Positions 28,796-40,048 of a stretch of 64,000 nt of DNA are shown piece after piece. Both the position numbers and the translations under genes were made by a program. The notes beneath the pieces are model-generated. The model was not told the DNA's origin. It ran no database searches and saw only the letters and a list, made by a program, of their open reading frames with translations. The DNA lies in NCBI GenBank assembly GCA_000688775.2, contig CP007628.2:558001-622000 (forward strand), read 5' to 3'. Within the stretch, counting starts at the first letter, position 1; every line of letters starts with the position of its first letter. The DNA is from Streptococcus sp. VT 162 (lineage in GTDB: Bacteria > Bacillota > Bacilli > Lactobacillales > Streptococcaceae).

Positions 28796-29579
28796 AGTGA
28801 TTAATGCATATGAAGCCTTTTGCCCTCAGGAATTTTCCATGGAGGGAGACAGTCGTGGCCTGCAAATCGGAACTCTAGACAAGGATATCCAAAGGGTCAT
28901 GGTTGCTCTCGATATTCGTGAAGAGACGGTGGCAGAGGCCATTGAAAAGGGTGTGGATTTGATTATCGTTAAGCACGCGCCAATTTTCCGTCCCATTAAG
29001 GATTTGGTCGCCAGCCGTCCACAAAATCAGATTTACATTGATTTGATTAAGCATGATATCGCAGTTTATGTCAGCCATACCAATATTGACATCGTTGATA
29101 ATGGGCTAAATGACTGGTTCTGCCAGATGCTAGGAATCGATGAGACGACTTATCTGCAGGAAACAGGTCCAGAACGTGGAATTGGACGGATTGGGAATGT
29201 TCAGCCTCAGACATTTGGGGAATTGGCCAAGCATGTCAAGCAAGTCTTTGGTCTTGATAGTCTTCGCATGGTGCATTATCAAGAGAGTGATTTGAAGAAG
29301 GAAATTTTAAGAGTTGCCATTTGCGGTGGTAGTGGTCAGTCTTTCTACTCTGATGCTTTGGCAAAAGGGGCGGATGTCTTTATTACTGGTGATATCTACT
29401 ACCATACTGCCCAAGACATGCTGTCTGATGGCTTGTTGGCGCTGGACCCGGGCCACTATATCGAAATCCTTTTTGTCGAAAAAATTGCAGCACTTCTTAC
29501 TCAATGGAAGGCAGAAAAGGGCTGGACTGTTGATATCTTGCCTAGTCAGGCATCGACCAATCCTTTCCACCATATCTAG
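28782..29579 (+). CDS. Nif3-like dinuclear metal-centre protein
   Basis: 265 aa, Nif3/YqfO family (also called GTP cyclohydrolase 1 type 2 homologue). Metal ligands are suggested by VKHAPIFRP (~63-71), SHTNID (~98-103) and the C-terminal DPGHYIEIL (~223-231). aaggaggt lies upstream inside trmK. This form lacks the inserted PII-like domain of the longer Bacillus protein. The biochemical role of the family is not settled. Confidence 0.9.
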   Translation: MLASEVINAYEAFCPQEFSMEGDSRGLQIGTLDKDIQRVMVALDIREETVAEAIEKGVDLIIVKHAPIFRPIKDLVASRPQNQIYIDLIKHDIAVYVSHTNIDIVDNGLNDWFCQMLGIDETTYLQETGPERGIGRIGNVQPQTFGELAKHVKQVFGLDSLRMVHYQESDLKKEILRVAICGGSGQSFYSDALAKGADVFITGDIYYHTAQDMLSDGLLALDPGHYIEILFVEKIAALLTQWKAEKGWTVDILPSQASTNPFHHI

Positions 29580-29595
29580 TTAGAAGGTGAAGACA

Positions 29596-30699
29596 ATGAA
29601 AAAAGTTGCCATTATCGGAGCAGGGATTGTGGGGGCAACAGCTGCCTACTACCTCTCGAAAGAAAGCGACCTAGAGGTGACCGTCTTTGACCATGGACAG
29701 GGGCAAGCAACCAAGGCTGCAGCAGGAATTATCAGTCCTTGGTTTTCCAAACGCCGCAATAAAGCTTGGTACAAGATGGCGCGCTTGGGGGCTGACTTTT
29801 ATGTGGATTTGTTGGCTGATTTAGAAAAGTCAGGACAGGAGATCGACTTTTACCAGTGTTCGGGAGTTTTTCTCTTGAAAAAGGATGAATCCAAGTTAGA
29901 AGAACTCTATGAACTAGCTCTCCAGCGCAGAGAAGAATCTCCCTTGATAGGTCAGTTAGCCATTCTGGACCAAACGTCTGCGAATGAACTATTCCCTGGT
30001 TTGCAGGGATTTGATCGCCTGCTCTATGCTTCTGGTGGGGCGAGAGTAGATGGCCAACTATTAGTGACTCGTTTGCTAAAAGCTAGTCAAGTCAAGCTAG
30101 TCAAAGAAAAAGTGACTCTGACACCATTAGCATCAGGTTACCAGATTGGTGAAGAGGTATTTGACCAGGTTATTTTGTCAACGGGAGCTTGGTTGGGAGA
30201 CATTTTGGATCCTTTAGGATATGAAGTAGATGTTCGTCCCCAAAAGGGACAACTCCGAGATTATCAACTTACCCAAGATATGGAATCCTATCCTGTTGTC
30301 ATGCCAGAGGGGGAGTGGGATTTGATTCCTTTTGCAGGTGGGAAATTGTCCCTAGGAGCTACCCATGAAAACGACATGGGATTTGACTTGACGGTAGATG
30401 AAACCTTGCTCCAACAAATGGAGGATGCAGCCTTGCCATACTACCCAGCCTTGGCTGAAGCTACTATAAGAGGTGAGCGAGTAGGAATCCGAGCCTATAC
30501 CAGTGATTTCTCCCCATTTTTTGGACAAGTGCCAGAATTGTCAGGTGTCTATGCGGCTAGTGGTCTAGGTTCATCAGGTCTCACAACGGGGCCGATCATC
30601 GGTTACCATCTAGCCCAGCTGGTCCAAGACAAGGAGTTGACCTTGGATCCAGTAAACTACCCAATTGCAAACTATGTCAAACGAGTAAAAAGCGAATAA
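29596..30699 (+). CDS. FAD-dependent amino-acid oxidoreductase (DadA/DAO family)
   Basis: 367 aa from ATG 29596, chosen over GTG 29587 because gaaggtg gives 6-nt spacing to the ATG. The N-terminal Rossmann motif GAGIVGATAAYYL binds FAD. The DAO-family C-terminal motif is present (GIRAYTSDFSPFFG ... YAASGLGSSGLTTGP). It follows nif3 by 16 nt and is probably co-transcribed. The substrate is unknown; D-amino acids or glycine-type amines are typical. Its stop codon abuts a BOX element. Confidence 0.88.
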   Translation: MKKVAIIGAGIVGATAAYYLSKESDLEVTVFDHGQGQATKAAAGIISPWFSKRRNKAWYKMARLGADFYVDLLADLEKSGQEIDFYQCSGVFLLKKDESKLEELYELALQRREESPLIGQLAILDQTSANELFPGLQGFDRLLYASGGARVDGQLLVTRLLKASQVKLVKEKVTLTPLASGYQIGEEVFDQVILSTGAWLGDILDPLGYEVDVRPQKGQLRDYQLTQDMESYPVVMPEGEWDLIPFAGGKLSLGATHENDMGFDLTVDETLLQQMEDAALPYYPALAEATIRGERVGIRAYTSDFSPFFGQVPELSGVYAASGLGSSGLTTGPIIGYHLAQLVQDKELTLDPVNYPIANYVKRVKSE

Positions 30700-30804
30700 T
30701 ACTCAATGAAAATCAAAGAACAAACTAGGAAGCTAGCCGAAGGCTGTACTTGAGTACGGTAAGGCGACGCTGACGTGGTTTGAATTTGATTTTCGAAGAG
30801 TATT
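30700..30804 (-). repeat. complete BOX element (boxC-boxA orientation)
   Basis: Runs from TACTCAATGAAAATC to TTTTCGAAGAGTA. It contains the boxC core (CTAGGAAGCTAGCC) and the boxA core (CGGTAAGGCGACGCTGACG), with no boxB. It starts one base after the oxidoreductase stop codon and ends 54 nt before atpD. Confidence 0.92.
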
Positions 30805-30849
30805 AGGACCTAGTTGAACTAGGAACCGACAGTATCTTATATAGAATAG

Positions 30850-32265
<1,416 letters not shown>

Positions 32266-32275
32266 GAGGTGATCT

Positions 32276-32695
32276 ATGGCTCATTTAACTGTCCAGATCG
32301 TGACACCAGATGGCCTCGTCTATGATCACCATGCCAGCTTTGTATCGGTACGAACTCTGGATGGTGAGATGGGGATCTTGCCACGACATGAAAATATGAT
32401 TGCGGTTTTAGCGGTTGATGAAGTGAAGGTAAAACGTATCGATGATGATACTCATGTGAACTGGATTGCAGTGAACGGAGGAATTATCGAGATTGCCAAT
32501 GACATCATTACTATTGTAGCAGACTCAGCAGAACGTGCTCGTGATATCGATATCAGTCGTGCTGAACGTGCAAAACTTCGCGCTGAACGAGAAATCGAAG
32601 AAGCCCATGACAAGCATTTGATTGACCAAGAGCGTCGTGCAAAAATCGCATTGCAACGTGCTATCAACCGTATCAATGTCGGAAATAGACTATAA
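32276..32695 (+). CDS. atpC: ATP synthase F1 epsilon subunit
   Basis: 139 aa. It contains the N-terminal beta sandwich ([38 protein letters not shown]...) and the C-terminal helical hairpin that regulates ATP hydrolysis. It is 10 nt after atpD with gaggtg upstream, and ends the operon at a terminator. Confidence 0.97.
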   Translation: MAHLTVQIVTPDGLVYDHHASFVSVRTLDGEMGILPRHENMIAVLAVDEVKVKRIDDDTHVNWIAVNGGIIEIANDIITIVADSAERARDIDISRAERAKLRAEREIEEAHDKHLIDQERRAKIALQRAINRINVGNRL

Positions 32696-32698
32696 AAA

Positions 32699-32729
32699 AA
32701 TGAACTTGAAACTCAAGTTCATTTTTTTT
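32699..32729. terminator. bidirectional terminator
   Basis: AATGAACTTGA / TCAAGTTCATT, 11-bp stem with 3-nt loop. T-runs on both strands serve atpC and the convergent lactonase gene. Confidence 0.9.
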
Positions 32730-33741
32730 AATGTGGGAAGTTGATGCAGACTGCTTCAGGGACATGAAAGTCGTTAGAAAGTTCTGCAAGACGACCACTT
32801 TTAGGATTGCGCTTAAAGACGGTTGCGTTATCAGAATCTTGATGAACAGCAATGAGAAACTCTTGATCAGGAGTTAGGTCGAAATCACGTGGATTTTTAC
32901 CATGACTTGGTACAATCTCTAATAATTCCAAGCTACCATCAGCGAGGATTGTATAGACTGCAATGGAATCATGACCTCGGTTAGATGCATAGAGGTATTT
33001 GCCATCTTTTGAAAGACGAATGGCAGCAGTAGCATTGAAGCCTTCGTATCCATCTGGTAAGGTTGAAATGACTTGCATGCGTTCAAATTCACCGACCCCA
33101 TCATAAATCAAGACCTCGATAGTGCTATTAAGTTCGCAGATGAGATAGGCAATCTTATAGTGGTGGTGGAAAACGATGTGGCGAGCACCTGCTCCAGCTT
33201 GGCCGTGATAAGTGTGGAGCTTACTTAGTTTTCCTTCTGGACTAACATCGTAGGTCGTTACTTCATCTGTACCTAGATCACAGGTGACGAGATACTGGTC
33301 AGGTGTTAGATCTGTAAAGTGTACATGTGGAGAAGTTTGGTTTTCATGAGGGCCTTGTCCACTATGCTGATCTAGATCTGTTTGGATGAGGCTACCATCC
33401 GTTTGACGTTTATAAACGAGAACTTGACCTTTATGATAGTTGGCCCCATAAACGAGACCACGCTTTTCATCCACTGCCACATAACAATGGGGAGCGCCTT
33501 CTTCAACCACATGATTTAGCAAAGCGCCATCTGTCTTGTAAGCAGCGATTCCACCTAAGCCATCCTGGCTCCCTACAGTGTATAAGTGTTGCTGTTGGTC
33601 AAAGGCAAGGTAGGTCGGACTTGGTTCAGCAGCAAAGAGTTCAAGATTTGCAAGCTGGCCTGTTTCTGTATCAAAATCTGCCTTGTAAATCCCTTTAGAT
33701 AAGCGACGAGTGTAAGTTCCAAAATAAACAGTTTCTTTCAT
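32728..33741 (-). CDS. lactonase-family beta-propeller (putative 6-phosphogluconolactonase)
   Basis: 337 aa from the ATG at 33741, chosen because AGAGG has 7-nt spacing to it and only 1 nt to the ATG six bases upstream. Seven-bladed propeller of the Pgl/YkgB type (ETVYFGTYTRRLSKGIY ... GQGPHENQTSPHVH ... ASNRGHDSIAVY ... HGKNPRDFDLTPDQEFLIAVHQDS). It may hydrolyse 6-phosphogluconolactone in the pentose phosphate pathway; the family also contains muconate-cyclase-like proteins. There is no signal peptide. Confidence 0.85.
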   Translation of the reverse strand: MKETVYFGTYTRRLSKGIYKADFDTETGQLANLELFAAEPSPTYLAFDQQQHLYTVGSQDGLGGIAAYKTDGALLNHVVEEGAPHCYVAVDEKRGLVYGANYHKGQVLVYKRQTDGSLIQTDLDQHSGQGPHENQTSPHVHFTDLTPDQYLVTCDLGTDEVTTYDVSPEGKLSKLHTYHGQAGAGARHIVFHHHYKIAYLICELNSTIEVLIYDGVGEFERMQVISTLPDGYEGFNATAAIRLSKDGKYLYASNRGHDSIAVYTILADGSLELLEIVPSHGKNPRDFDLTPDQEFLIAVHQDSDNATVFKRNPKSGRLAELSNDFHVPEAVCINFPH

Positions 33742-33885
33742 GTCCATACCTCTTAATAATGATAAGTTCATTATACCACAAAATGGGAGTCATGAAGCAT
33801 CAGATTCATCCATGTAAGCACTTTAAAAAAGAGTTATTTTAGTCTAAAAATGGTATAATGAGAGAATGACAGAAAGGATGTATTT

Positions 33886-35052
33886 ATGGAACATAAAGAG
33901 AAACATTTTAGCCTATCTTGGTTTTTTAAGTGGTTTTTAGATAATAAAGCCATCACTGTATTTTTAGTAACTTTGTTACTGGGGCTAAACATTTTTATTC
34001 TAAGTAAGATTAGTTTTATTTTTTTACCAGTTTTGGATTTTCTAGGAGTTGTCATGTTGCCAGTTATTTTATCTGGTTTACTTTATTACCTCCTCAATCC
34101 GATTGTTGACTGGATGGAGAAGCACAAGATCAATCGTGTCCTTGCCATTAGTATTGTTTTTGTTGTTATTGGACTCTTTATCATTTGGGGGCTGGCAGTC
34201 GCAATTCCTAATCTGCAACGTCAAGTCTTAAAATTTGCGAAGAATGTGCCGACATACCTGGAAGATGCTGATAAGGTGATCAATGACCTTGTAACCAAAC
34301 GCTTGCCAGATGATTTTAGACCACAGTTGGAGCAGGTTCTTTCCAATGTTTCTAGTGAGGCGACCATGTGGGCCAGCAAAATCTCTTCTCAAGCTGTTAA
34401 CTGGGTTAGCGCCTTTATCAGTAGCGTTTCCCAGGTCATTGTTGCGGTTATTATCGTACCCTTCATGCTCTTTTATCTTTTGAGAGATGGGAAAGGCTTG
34501 CGAGATTACCTGACTAAATTCATCCCAAACAAGTTAAAAGAACCTGTCGGACAAGTTTTGTCAGATGTTAATAAACAGTTGTCAAACTATGTTAGAGGGC
34601 AGGTTACAGTTGCTATTATCGTGGCAATTATGTTTATTATCTTCTTTAAGATTATTGGTCTCAGATATGCTGTGACTCTGGGGATCACGGCTGGTATCCT
34701 CAATCTAGTACCTTACCTGGGTAGTTTTCTTGCCATGTTGCCTGCTTTGGTTTTGGGCTTGATAGCAGGACCTGTGATGCTTTTGAAAGTGATTATTGTC
34801 TTTATTGTTGAACAAACGATTGAAGGTCGCTTCGTTTCTCCGCTTATTTTAGGTAGTCAGCTAAACATCCATCCAATCAATGTCCTATTTGTTCTCCTAA
34901 CTTCAGGTTCTATGTTTGGTATTTGGGGAGTCTTGCTGGGAATTCCTGTCTATGCTTCTGCCAAGGTCGTTATCTCAGCTATCTTTAACTGGTATAAAAA
35001 AGTCAGCGGTTTGTATGAAGAAGAAGGGGAGGAAATCAAGAGTGAACAATAG
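33886..35052 (+). CDS. AI-2E/PerM-family membrane permease
   Basis: 388 aa. About seven to eight membrane helices, a central soluble stretch (~110-180) and the family signature region near the C-terminus (LVPYLGSFLAMLPALVLG ... IEGRFVSPLILGSQLNIHPINVLF). ATG is preceded by gaaagga. Substrates are unproven for most members; sodium/proton exchange and signal export have been proposed. The TPR gene overlaps its last 11 nt. Confidence 0.85.
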   Translation: MEHKEKHFSLSWFFKWFLDNKAITVFLVTLLLGLNIFILSKISFIFLPVLDFLGVVMLPVILSGLLYYLLNPIVDWMEKHKINRVLAISIVFVVIGLFIIWGLAVAIPNLQRQVLKFAKNVPTYLEDADKVINDLVTKRLPDDFRPQLEQVLSNVSSEATMWASKISSQAVNWVSAFISSVSQVIVAVIIVPFMLFYLLRDGKGLRDYLTKFIPNKLKEPVGQVLSDVNKQLSNYVRGQVTVAIIVAIMFIIFFKIIGLRYAVTLGITAGILNLVPYLGSFLAMLPALVLGLIAGPVMLLKVIIVFIVEQTIEGRFVSPLILGSQLNIHPINVLFVLLTSGSMFGIWGVLLGIPVYASAKVVISAIFNWYKKVSGLYEEEGEEIKSEQ

Positions 35053-36271
35053 TCAACACATGCTCCAGGCTTTGGATGAACAGGATTTAATCAAAGCGGA
35101 TCAGTATTTTCACAAAGCCCTCGAAACAGATTCAAGTGAAGTTCTTTACGAACTAGCAAGCTATCTAGAGGGAATTGGCTTTTATCCTCAAGCAAAAGAA
35201 ATTTACCAAAAAATCGTTACAGAATTTCCAGAAGTGAATCTGAATTTAGCAAGTATTGCTAGTGAGGATGGCAATGTTGAGGAAGCCTTTGCTCACCTTG
35301 AGGAAATCACACCCGAAAGTGACTGGTACGTGTCGGCTTTGGCCTTGAAGGCTGACCTCTATCAGTTGGAAGGATTGACAGATGTAGCGCGTGAAAAGTT
35401 ACTGGAAGCCCTAAACTACTCAGACGATCCCTTATTAGTTTTTGGTTTGGCTGAGTTGGATAGTGAGTTAGGAAATTATCAGGAAGCTATTCAGGGTTAT
35501 GCTCAATTAGACAATCGCTCCATCTATGAGCAAACGGGTGTCTCAACCTATCAACGAATTGGCTACGCTTATGCCCAGTTAGGCAAGTTTGAAGCTGCAA
35601 CTGAATTCTTAGAAAAAGCTTTAGAATTAGAATACGATGACCAAACTGCCTTTGAACTGGCTAGTCTTTACTTTGACCAAGAAGAGTATCAAAAATCTGT
35701 TCTTTACTTTAAGCAGATTGATACCATTTCACCTGACTTTGAAGGATATGAATATGGTTATAGTCAAGCTTTGCATAAGGAACATCAGGTGGAAGAGGCC
35801 CTTCGTATCGCTAAACAAGGTTTGGAGAAAAATCCATTTGAAACTCGGCTCTTACTGGCTGCTTCTCAGTTTTCGTATGAATTGCATGATCCTAGTAGTG
35901 CAGAGCAATTTCTCCTTACTGCCAAAGAAGATGCAGAGGATACAGAAGAAATTTTCCTTCGCCTTGCAACCATTTATATGGAACAAGAGCGGTACGAAGA
36001 TATCATTGCTCTCCAAAGTCAAGAACCTGAAAACCTCCTGACCAAGTGGATGATTGCCCGTTCTTATCAGGAAATTGAGGATTTAGATAAGGCCTATGAG
36101 CTCTATCAGGAACTATCGCTTGATCTCAAGGATAATCCTGAATTTCTGGAGCAGTATACTTATCTCCTACGTGAATTGGGGTATTTTGAAGAAGCCAAAG
36201 TGCAAGCTGAAGCTTATTTAAAACTCGTTCCAGATGATGTTCAGATGCAAGAACTATTAGAGACACTTTAA
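35042..36271 (+). CDS. tetratricopeptide-repeat protein
   Basis: 409 aa from GTG 35042, with ggggagga about 8 nt upstream inside the preceding gene. An open extension to 34916 only reads through the permease in another frame. It contains about ten degenerate TPR motifs across its whole length (for example ATEFLEKALELEYDDQTAFELASLYFDQEEYQKSVLYFKQI). There is no signal peptide or catalytic motif, so it is probably a cytoplasmic scaffold, coupled in translation to the permease. The partner is unknown. Confidence 0.85.
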   Translation: MNNSQHMLQALDEQDLIKADQYFHKALETDSSEVLYELASYLEGIGFYPQAKEIYQKIVTEFPEVNLNLASIASEDGNVEEAFAHLEEITPESDWYVSALALKADLYQLEGLTDVAREKLLEALNYSDDPLLVFGLAELDSELGNYQEAIQGYAQLDNRSIYEQTGVSTYQRIGYAYAQLGKFEAATEFLEKALELEYDDQTAFELASLYFDQEEYQKSVLYFKQIDTISPDFEGYEYGYSQALHKEHQVEEALRIAKQGLEKNPFETRLLLAASQFSYELHDPSSAEQFLLTAKEDAEDTEEIFLRLATIYMEQERYEDIIALQSQEPENLLTKWMIARSYQEIEDLDKAYELYQELSLDLKDNPEFLEQYTYLLRELGYFEEAKVQAEAYLKLVPDDVQMQELLETL

Positions 36272-36332
36272 GGATTTCTATTTTTTGTAAAATTTTATTA
36301 ACAGAAACGAATGACTTTAAATGAATGATTTG

Positions 36333-36360
36333 AAAGACCTCAGAGGTCTTTTCTTTTTTA
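36333..36360 (+). terminator. rho-independent terminator
   Basis: AAAGACC-tcaga-GGTCTTT stem followed by a T-rich tract. Confidence 0.8.
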
Positions 36361-36489
36361 CTAATATAATATAAATGTTAGAATTTCTTATAGCCAATTT
36401 AGATGAAGTTTTGAACGATGAAAGCCTGCTACACCCTATAAAATAAGAGTTTAAAGGTATGATTTGAACATCGAACTACTATGAAATAC

Positions 36490-36517
36490 TTGACAAATTT
36501 ATATAAGAATATATAAT
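36490..36517 (+). promoter_or_regulatory. promoter of the LPXTG adhesin gene
   Basis: Perfect TTGACA, 16-nt spacer, TATAAT. A small hairpin GGGGA...TCCCC (36526-36540) lies near the 5' end of the transcript. Confidence 0.85.
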
Positions 36518-36562
36518 AATAAATAGGGGAATCTATCCCCAAAAATAAAGGAGGCAAATGTT

Positions 36563-38362
36563 GTGAAAAAGATTAATAAAAAACTTTCTCATGCATTCAT
36601 GGCGCTATTGTTAGTAGCTTCAGTATTTATCCCAGTACTAAGAACTAGCAATGTGGTTAAAGCTGCTGAACTACCATCTAGTAGCTATACGCTAACGACA
36701 GTACCGACAATTAACAATAATAAGTTAGTTGACGGTGCAGAGTATGGTGAAGGGAAATTTTACCTTCAAACCACTTACAAATTCGACAACTCAACAACAT
36801 TGAAGAATGGTGACTTTATGGTTTATAAAGTTCCAAATGAATTCAAAATTGAATCAGATTCAACTACTGAAATCTTTGGTAACGATGGAGTCACTAAGGT
36901 TGCTGAGTTAACGACAAATAAGTCTGCAAATACAGCGACTGTAACGGTAAGTAACGAAGATTATTTTGCTAACTTACCTGAAGAGAAACAAATTTCGGCC
37001 TTATTTACTGTTGTATGGGCTGATAATGTTGAACTCAATAAATCGTATCCAATCGACATTCCTGGAGCAGGAGTATACAATTTGACTCGTATTGTTCCAG
37101 ATGAGGATCCAACAGGATTTACTAAATGGGGAGTTCAAGATACGAACGATCCAAATTATATTAATTGGTATATTCGCGTAAACAAATATGCTAATCCTTA
37201 TGAAGGCGTTTCGATTCAAGATACAATCCCTGAAGGGCAAGTATTAGCTAGTGAGATTACAGGTTACTACTTTACTGAATGGGGTAAGGATGAGCATCAT
37301 CCTCTTTTGAATCCAAGTCACATTGTTGTTCAAGATTCTAATCGCTTCACTATTACTCCAAATGGTAATGGTGATCTAACCAATCAAGGTTTGTATGTAG
37401 TTTATAAGACTCGTATCACCGCACCAGTTGATAATACAACAAAGAAAGCTTTCAATAACGTTAAAATTACGACTTCGTCTGAAAACTTTGATGTAGAAGG
37501 TTTTGCACCATTAACCACAACTGAAGGTATTAGTTCAGGTTCACGTTCTACAGAAGTTTCATTTGAGGTTTCTAAGCAGTTAAAAGGAAAAGACTTAGCT
37601 GCTGAAGAATTTAGCTTCCAACTACTTGATCCAAACGGATCAGTTGTTGAAACTGTTAAGAATGATAAAGATGGCAAAGTGAAATTTAAAGCCGTTAAAT
37701 TCTCTACAGTGGGTACTTATAAGTATCAAATCAAAGAAGTTAATGATCAAAAACCAGGTTTTGCTTACGATGATAAGACTATTAACGCAGAAGTTACTGT
37801 AACAGATGTTTATGGTGAGAAGTTTGCAAGTGTTAAATATGACAATAAAGTTTTTGTAAATTCGTATTCTGCTAAATCTGCAACAACTTCAATTACTGCT
37901 AAAAAAGTCCTAAATGGTAAACCTCTTGAGGCAGATAAATATGAATTTGAATTGAAAGAAGGCGACAAACTTGTAGCTACAGCTAAGAATGCTGCAGACG
38001 GAACAGTTGCTTTCCCAGCGATTGAATACACTGCTGCAGGAACTCACACGTATACTATCACTGAAAAAGATGGTGGTGAAGCTGGTGTAACTTATGATAA
38101 AAATGCTTATACAGTAACAGTAAAAGTTGTAGACAATGGTCAAGGTCAACTTGTAGCAACAGTTACAGGTAATAATCCAACCATCACAAATACTTATGCT
38201 GCTGAGACTCCGGGATCTTCTGATACCAAACCTAAACAACCAGGAGAAACTAAAGAACTACCAAATACTGGTACTTCTGAAATGACTATCTTGCTTACTG
38301 TTGTAGGAGTAGTACTTGCATTCGGTTCCATTCTCTTATTCCGTTTCAAAAAAGTTAAATAA
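36563..38362 (+). CDS. LPXTG-anchored adhesin with pilin-type isopeptide domains
   Basis: 599 aa from GTG 36563, with aaaggagg at 8-nt spacing. In order: signal peptide (~1-35); an N-terminal adhesive region of collagen-binding/SdrG-type Ig folds (~40-320); two FctA-like pilin domains (~330-435 and ~437-545), each starting with a VSKQLKGK or AKKVLNGK Lys motif and ending in VFVNSY or TITNTY, the usual Lys-Asn isopeptide pair; a Pro-rich linker; and the sorting signal LPNTG with hydrophobic tail and KVK end. Housekeeping sortase A should anchor it. No pilin-type sortase or other pilin lies nearby. Host ligand unknown. Confidence 0.9.
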   Translation: MKKINKKLSHAFMALLLVASVFIPVLRTSNVVKAAELPSSSYTLTTVPTINNNKLVDGAEYGEGKFYLQTTYKFDNSTTLKNGDFMVYKVPNEFKIESDSTTEIFGNDGVTKVAELTTNKSANTATVTVSNEDYFANLPEEKQISALFTVVWADNVELNKSYPIDIPGAGVYNLTRIVPDEDPTGFTKWGVQDTNDPNYINWYIRVNKYANPYEGVSIQDTIPEGQVLASEITGYYFTEWGKDEHHPLLNPSHIVVQDSNRFTITPNGNGDLTNQGLYVVYKTRITAPVDNTTKKAFNNVKITTSSENFDVEGFAPLTTTEGISSGSRSTEVSFEVSKQLKGKDLAAEEFSFQLLDPNGSVVETVKNDKDGKVKFKAVKFSTVGTYKYQIKEVNDQKPGFAYDDKTINAEVTVTDVYGEKFASVKYDNKVFVNSYSAKSATTSITAKKVLNGKPLEADKYEFELKEGDKLVATAKNAADGTVAFPAIEYTAAGTHTYTITEKDGGEAGVTYDKNAYTVTVKVVDNGQGQLVATVTGNNPTITNTYAAETPGSSDTKPKQPGETKELPNTGTSEMTILLTVVGVVLAFGSILLFRFKKVK

Positions 38363-38402
38363 TCTAGTTGAAAAATCTTGATGCCTTTGCTATGGCATCA
38401 TC

Positions 38403-38462
38403 AAAGAGCCACTTGTATGGATAGTAGAAATGATACTATTCTTATAAAGTGGTTCTTTTTTT
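38403..38462 (+). terminator. rho-independent terminator with nested stem
   Basis: Outer stem AAAGAGCCACTT / AAGTGGTTCTTT, with ATAGTA / TACTAT inside, followed by a T-run. Confidence 0.85.
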
Positions 38463-38695
38463 ATATCTCTAGAGGTATGAAGTGAATGAGAGCAAATAGC
38501 GTTCTGTATCAATGAAATCTTTATAGATATTTGATAAAAAAATTTTGATCATTGTTCTCTCAGAATTAGAAGTTAATCCTATATTCTCGTCTAGAATCCT
38601 TATAATTCTTCGAATTCTTTAAGATGATATTTCGCTCTTATTTCTTAGATAAAGGTGTATAGTTCAAGAATTATAGAATTTTTTTGCAAAAACCC

Positions 38696-38723
38696 TTGCT
38701 AAATTGTTTATTTATGCTATAAT
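38696..38723 (+). promoter_or_regulatory. promoter of the amino-acid ABC operon
   Basis: TTGCTA, 16-nt spacer, extended -10 TGC-TATAAT. The ~230 bp upstream (38463-38695) is AT-rich with no supported gene. Confidence 0.75.
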
Positions 38724-38751
38724 AGGAACAATAATTTTTAGGAGGTGCAGT

Positions 38752-39393
38752 ATGTCTTATATGTTTGAGATATTACCAAGTTTATTGAACGGTGCAAGTA
38801 TGACACTTCAAGTCTTTGCTCTGGTCTTGATCTTTTCAATTCCTTTAGGTATTGTCGTTGCCTTTGCTTTACAAGTCCGCTGGAAACCCCTCCATTATCT
38901 GATTGACCTTTATATTTGGGTGATGCGAGGGACTCCCTTGCTCTTGCAATTAATCTTTATTTACTATGTTCTTCCTAGCATTGGGATACGTTTAGATCGT
39001 TTGCCTGCTGCTGTGATCGCTTTTGTATTGAACTATGCAGCCTACTTTGCTGAAATCTTTCGTGGTGGGATTGAAACTATTCCTAAAGGTCAATATGAGG
39101 CTGCTAAGGTCTTGAAGTTTAGCCCTTTTGACACAGTGCGCTATATTATTTTGCCTCAGGTTACAAAGATTGTCTTACCGAGCGTCTTTAATGAAATCAT
39201 GAGTTTGGTCAAGGATACTTCATTGGTTTATGCCCTTGGGATTTCAGATTTGATTTTGGCAAGTCGGACAGCAGCCAATCGAGATGCTAGTCTTGTTCCT
39301 ATGTTCTTAGCCGGGGCGATTTATTTGATTATGATTGGTCTTGTAACCATTGTAGCGAAAAAACTTGAGAAGAAGTACAGTTATTACAGATAG
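38752..39393 (+). CDS. polar amino-acid ABC transporter permease
   Basis: 213 aa from ATG 38752, with ggaggtg 5 nt upstream; the longer frame to 38704 overlaps the promoter. HisM/GlnP-type permease with five helices. The coupling motif EAAKVLKFSPFDTVRYIILPQ (~118-138) is shortened here to its key part EAAKVL. It is the first gene of a three-gene operon with an ATPase and a binding protein. It would act as a homodimer. Confidence 0.92.
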   Translation: MSYMFEILPSLLNGASMTLQVFALVLIFSIPLGIVVAFALQVRWKPLHYLIDLYIWVMRGTPLLLQLIFIYYVLPSIGIRLDRLPAAVIAFVLNYAAYFAEIFRGGIETIPKGQYEAAKVLKFSPFDTVRYIILPQVTKIVLPSVFNEIMSLVKDTSLVYALGISDLILASRTAANRDASLVPMFLAGAIYLIMIGLVTIVAKKLEKKYSYYR

Positions 39394-39403
39394 GAGGATT
39401 GCT

Positions 39404-40033
39404 ATGTTAGAATTACGAAACATTAACAAGGCCTTTGGTGGCAAACAAATCTTAACCAATTTCAGCCTATCAATTCCTGAAAAGCAAATCCTTGCAATCG
39501 TAGGTCCATCAGGAGGCGGAAAGACAACCCTATTACGTATGCTAGCTGGACTGGAAACCATCGATTCGGGGGAAATCTACTATAACGGCGAATCGCTAGC
39601 TATAGACGAACTAGAAAAGCGCAATCTTCTTGGATTTGTTTTCCAAGATTTTCAACTCTTTCCGCATTTGTCAGTTCTAGATAACTTAACTCTGTCGCCC
39701 ATAAAAACGATGAGCATGGAGAAGGAAGTTGCTGAGAAGAAGGCGCGTGGTTTGTTAGAACAGCTTGGGTTAGCTGGGCATGCAGATGCCTTTCCTTTCT
39801 CACTTTCAGGTGGGCAAAAACAACGGGTGGCCTTAGCACGCGCCATGATGATAAAACCAGAAATTATTGGATATGATGAGCCTACATCAGCCTTAGACCC
39901 AGAATTGCGATTAGAAGTAGAAAAACTTATCCTTCAAAATAAAGAGCGTGGGATGACTCAGATTGTTGTGACCCACGATCTTCAGTTTGCGGAAAACATT
40001 GCTGATCAGATCCTTAAGGTTGATCCAAAGTAG
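39404..40033 (+). CDS. polar amino-acid ABC transporter ATP-binding protein
   Basis: 209 aa from ATG 39404, with taggagg overlapping the permease stop codon. Walker A GPSGGGKTT (~35-43), signature LSGGQKQRVAL, Walker B EIIGYDEPTSALD and the H-loop VTHD are present. It is a GlnQ/HisP-type ATPase. The protein is somewhat short at the C-terminus compared with the usual ~240 aa. Confidence 0.93.
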   Translation: MLELRNINKAFGGKQILTNFSLSIPEKQILAIVGPSGGGKTTLLRMLAGLETIDSGEIYYNGESLAIDELEKRNLLGFVFQDFQLFPHLSVLDNLTLSPIKTMSMEKEVAEKKARGLLEQLGLAGHADAFPFSLSGGQKQRVALARAMMIKPEIIGYDEPTSALDPELRLEVEKLILQNKERGMTQIVVTHDLQFAENIADQILKVDPK

Positions 40034-40048
40034 GACTAGGAGGTGCCT

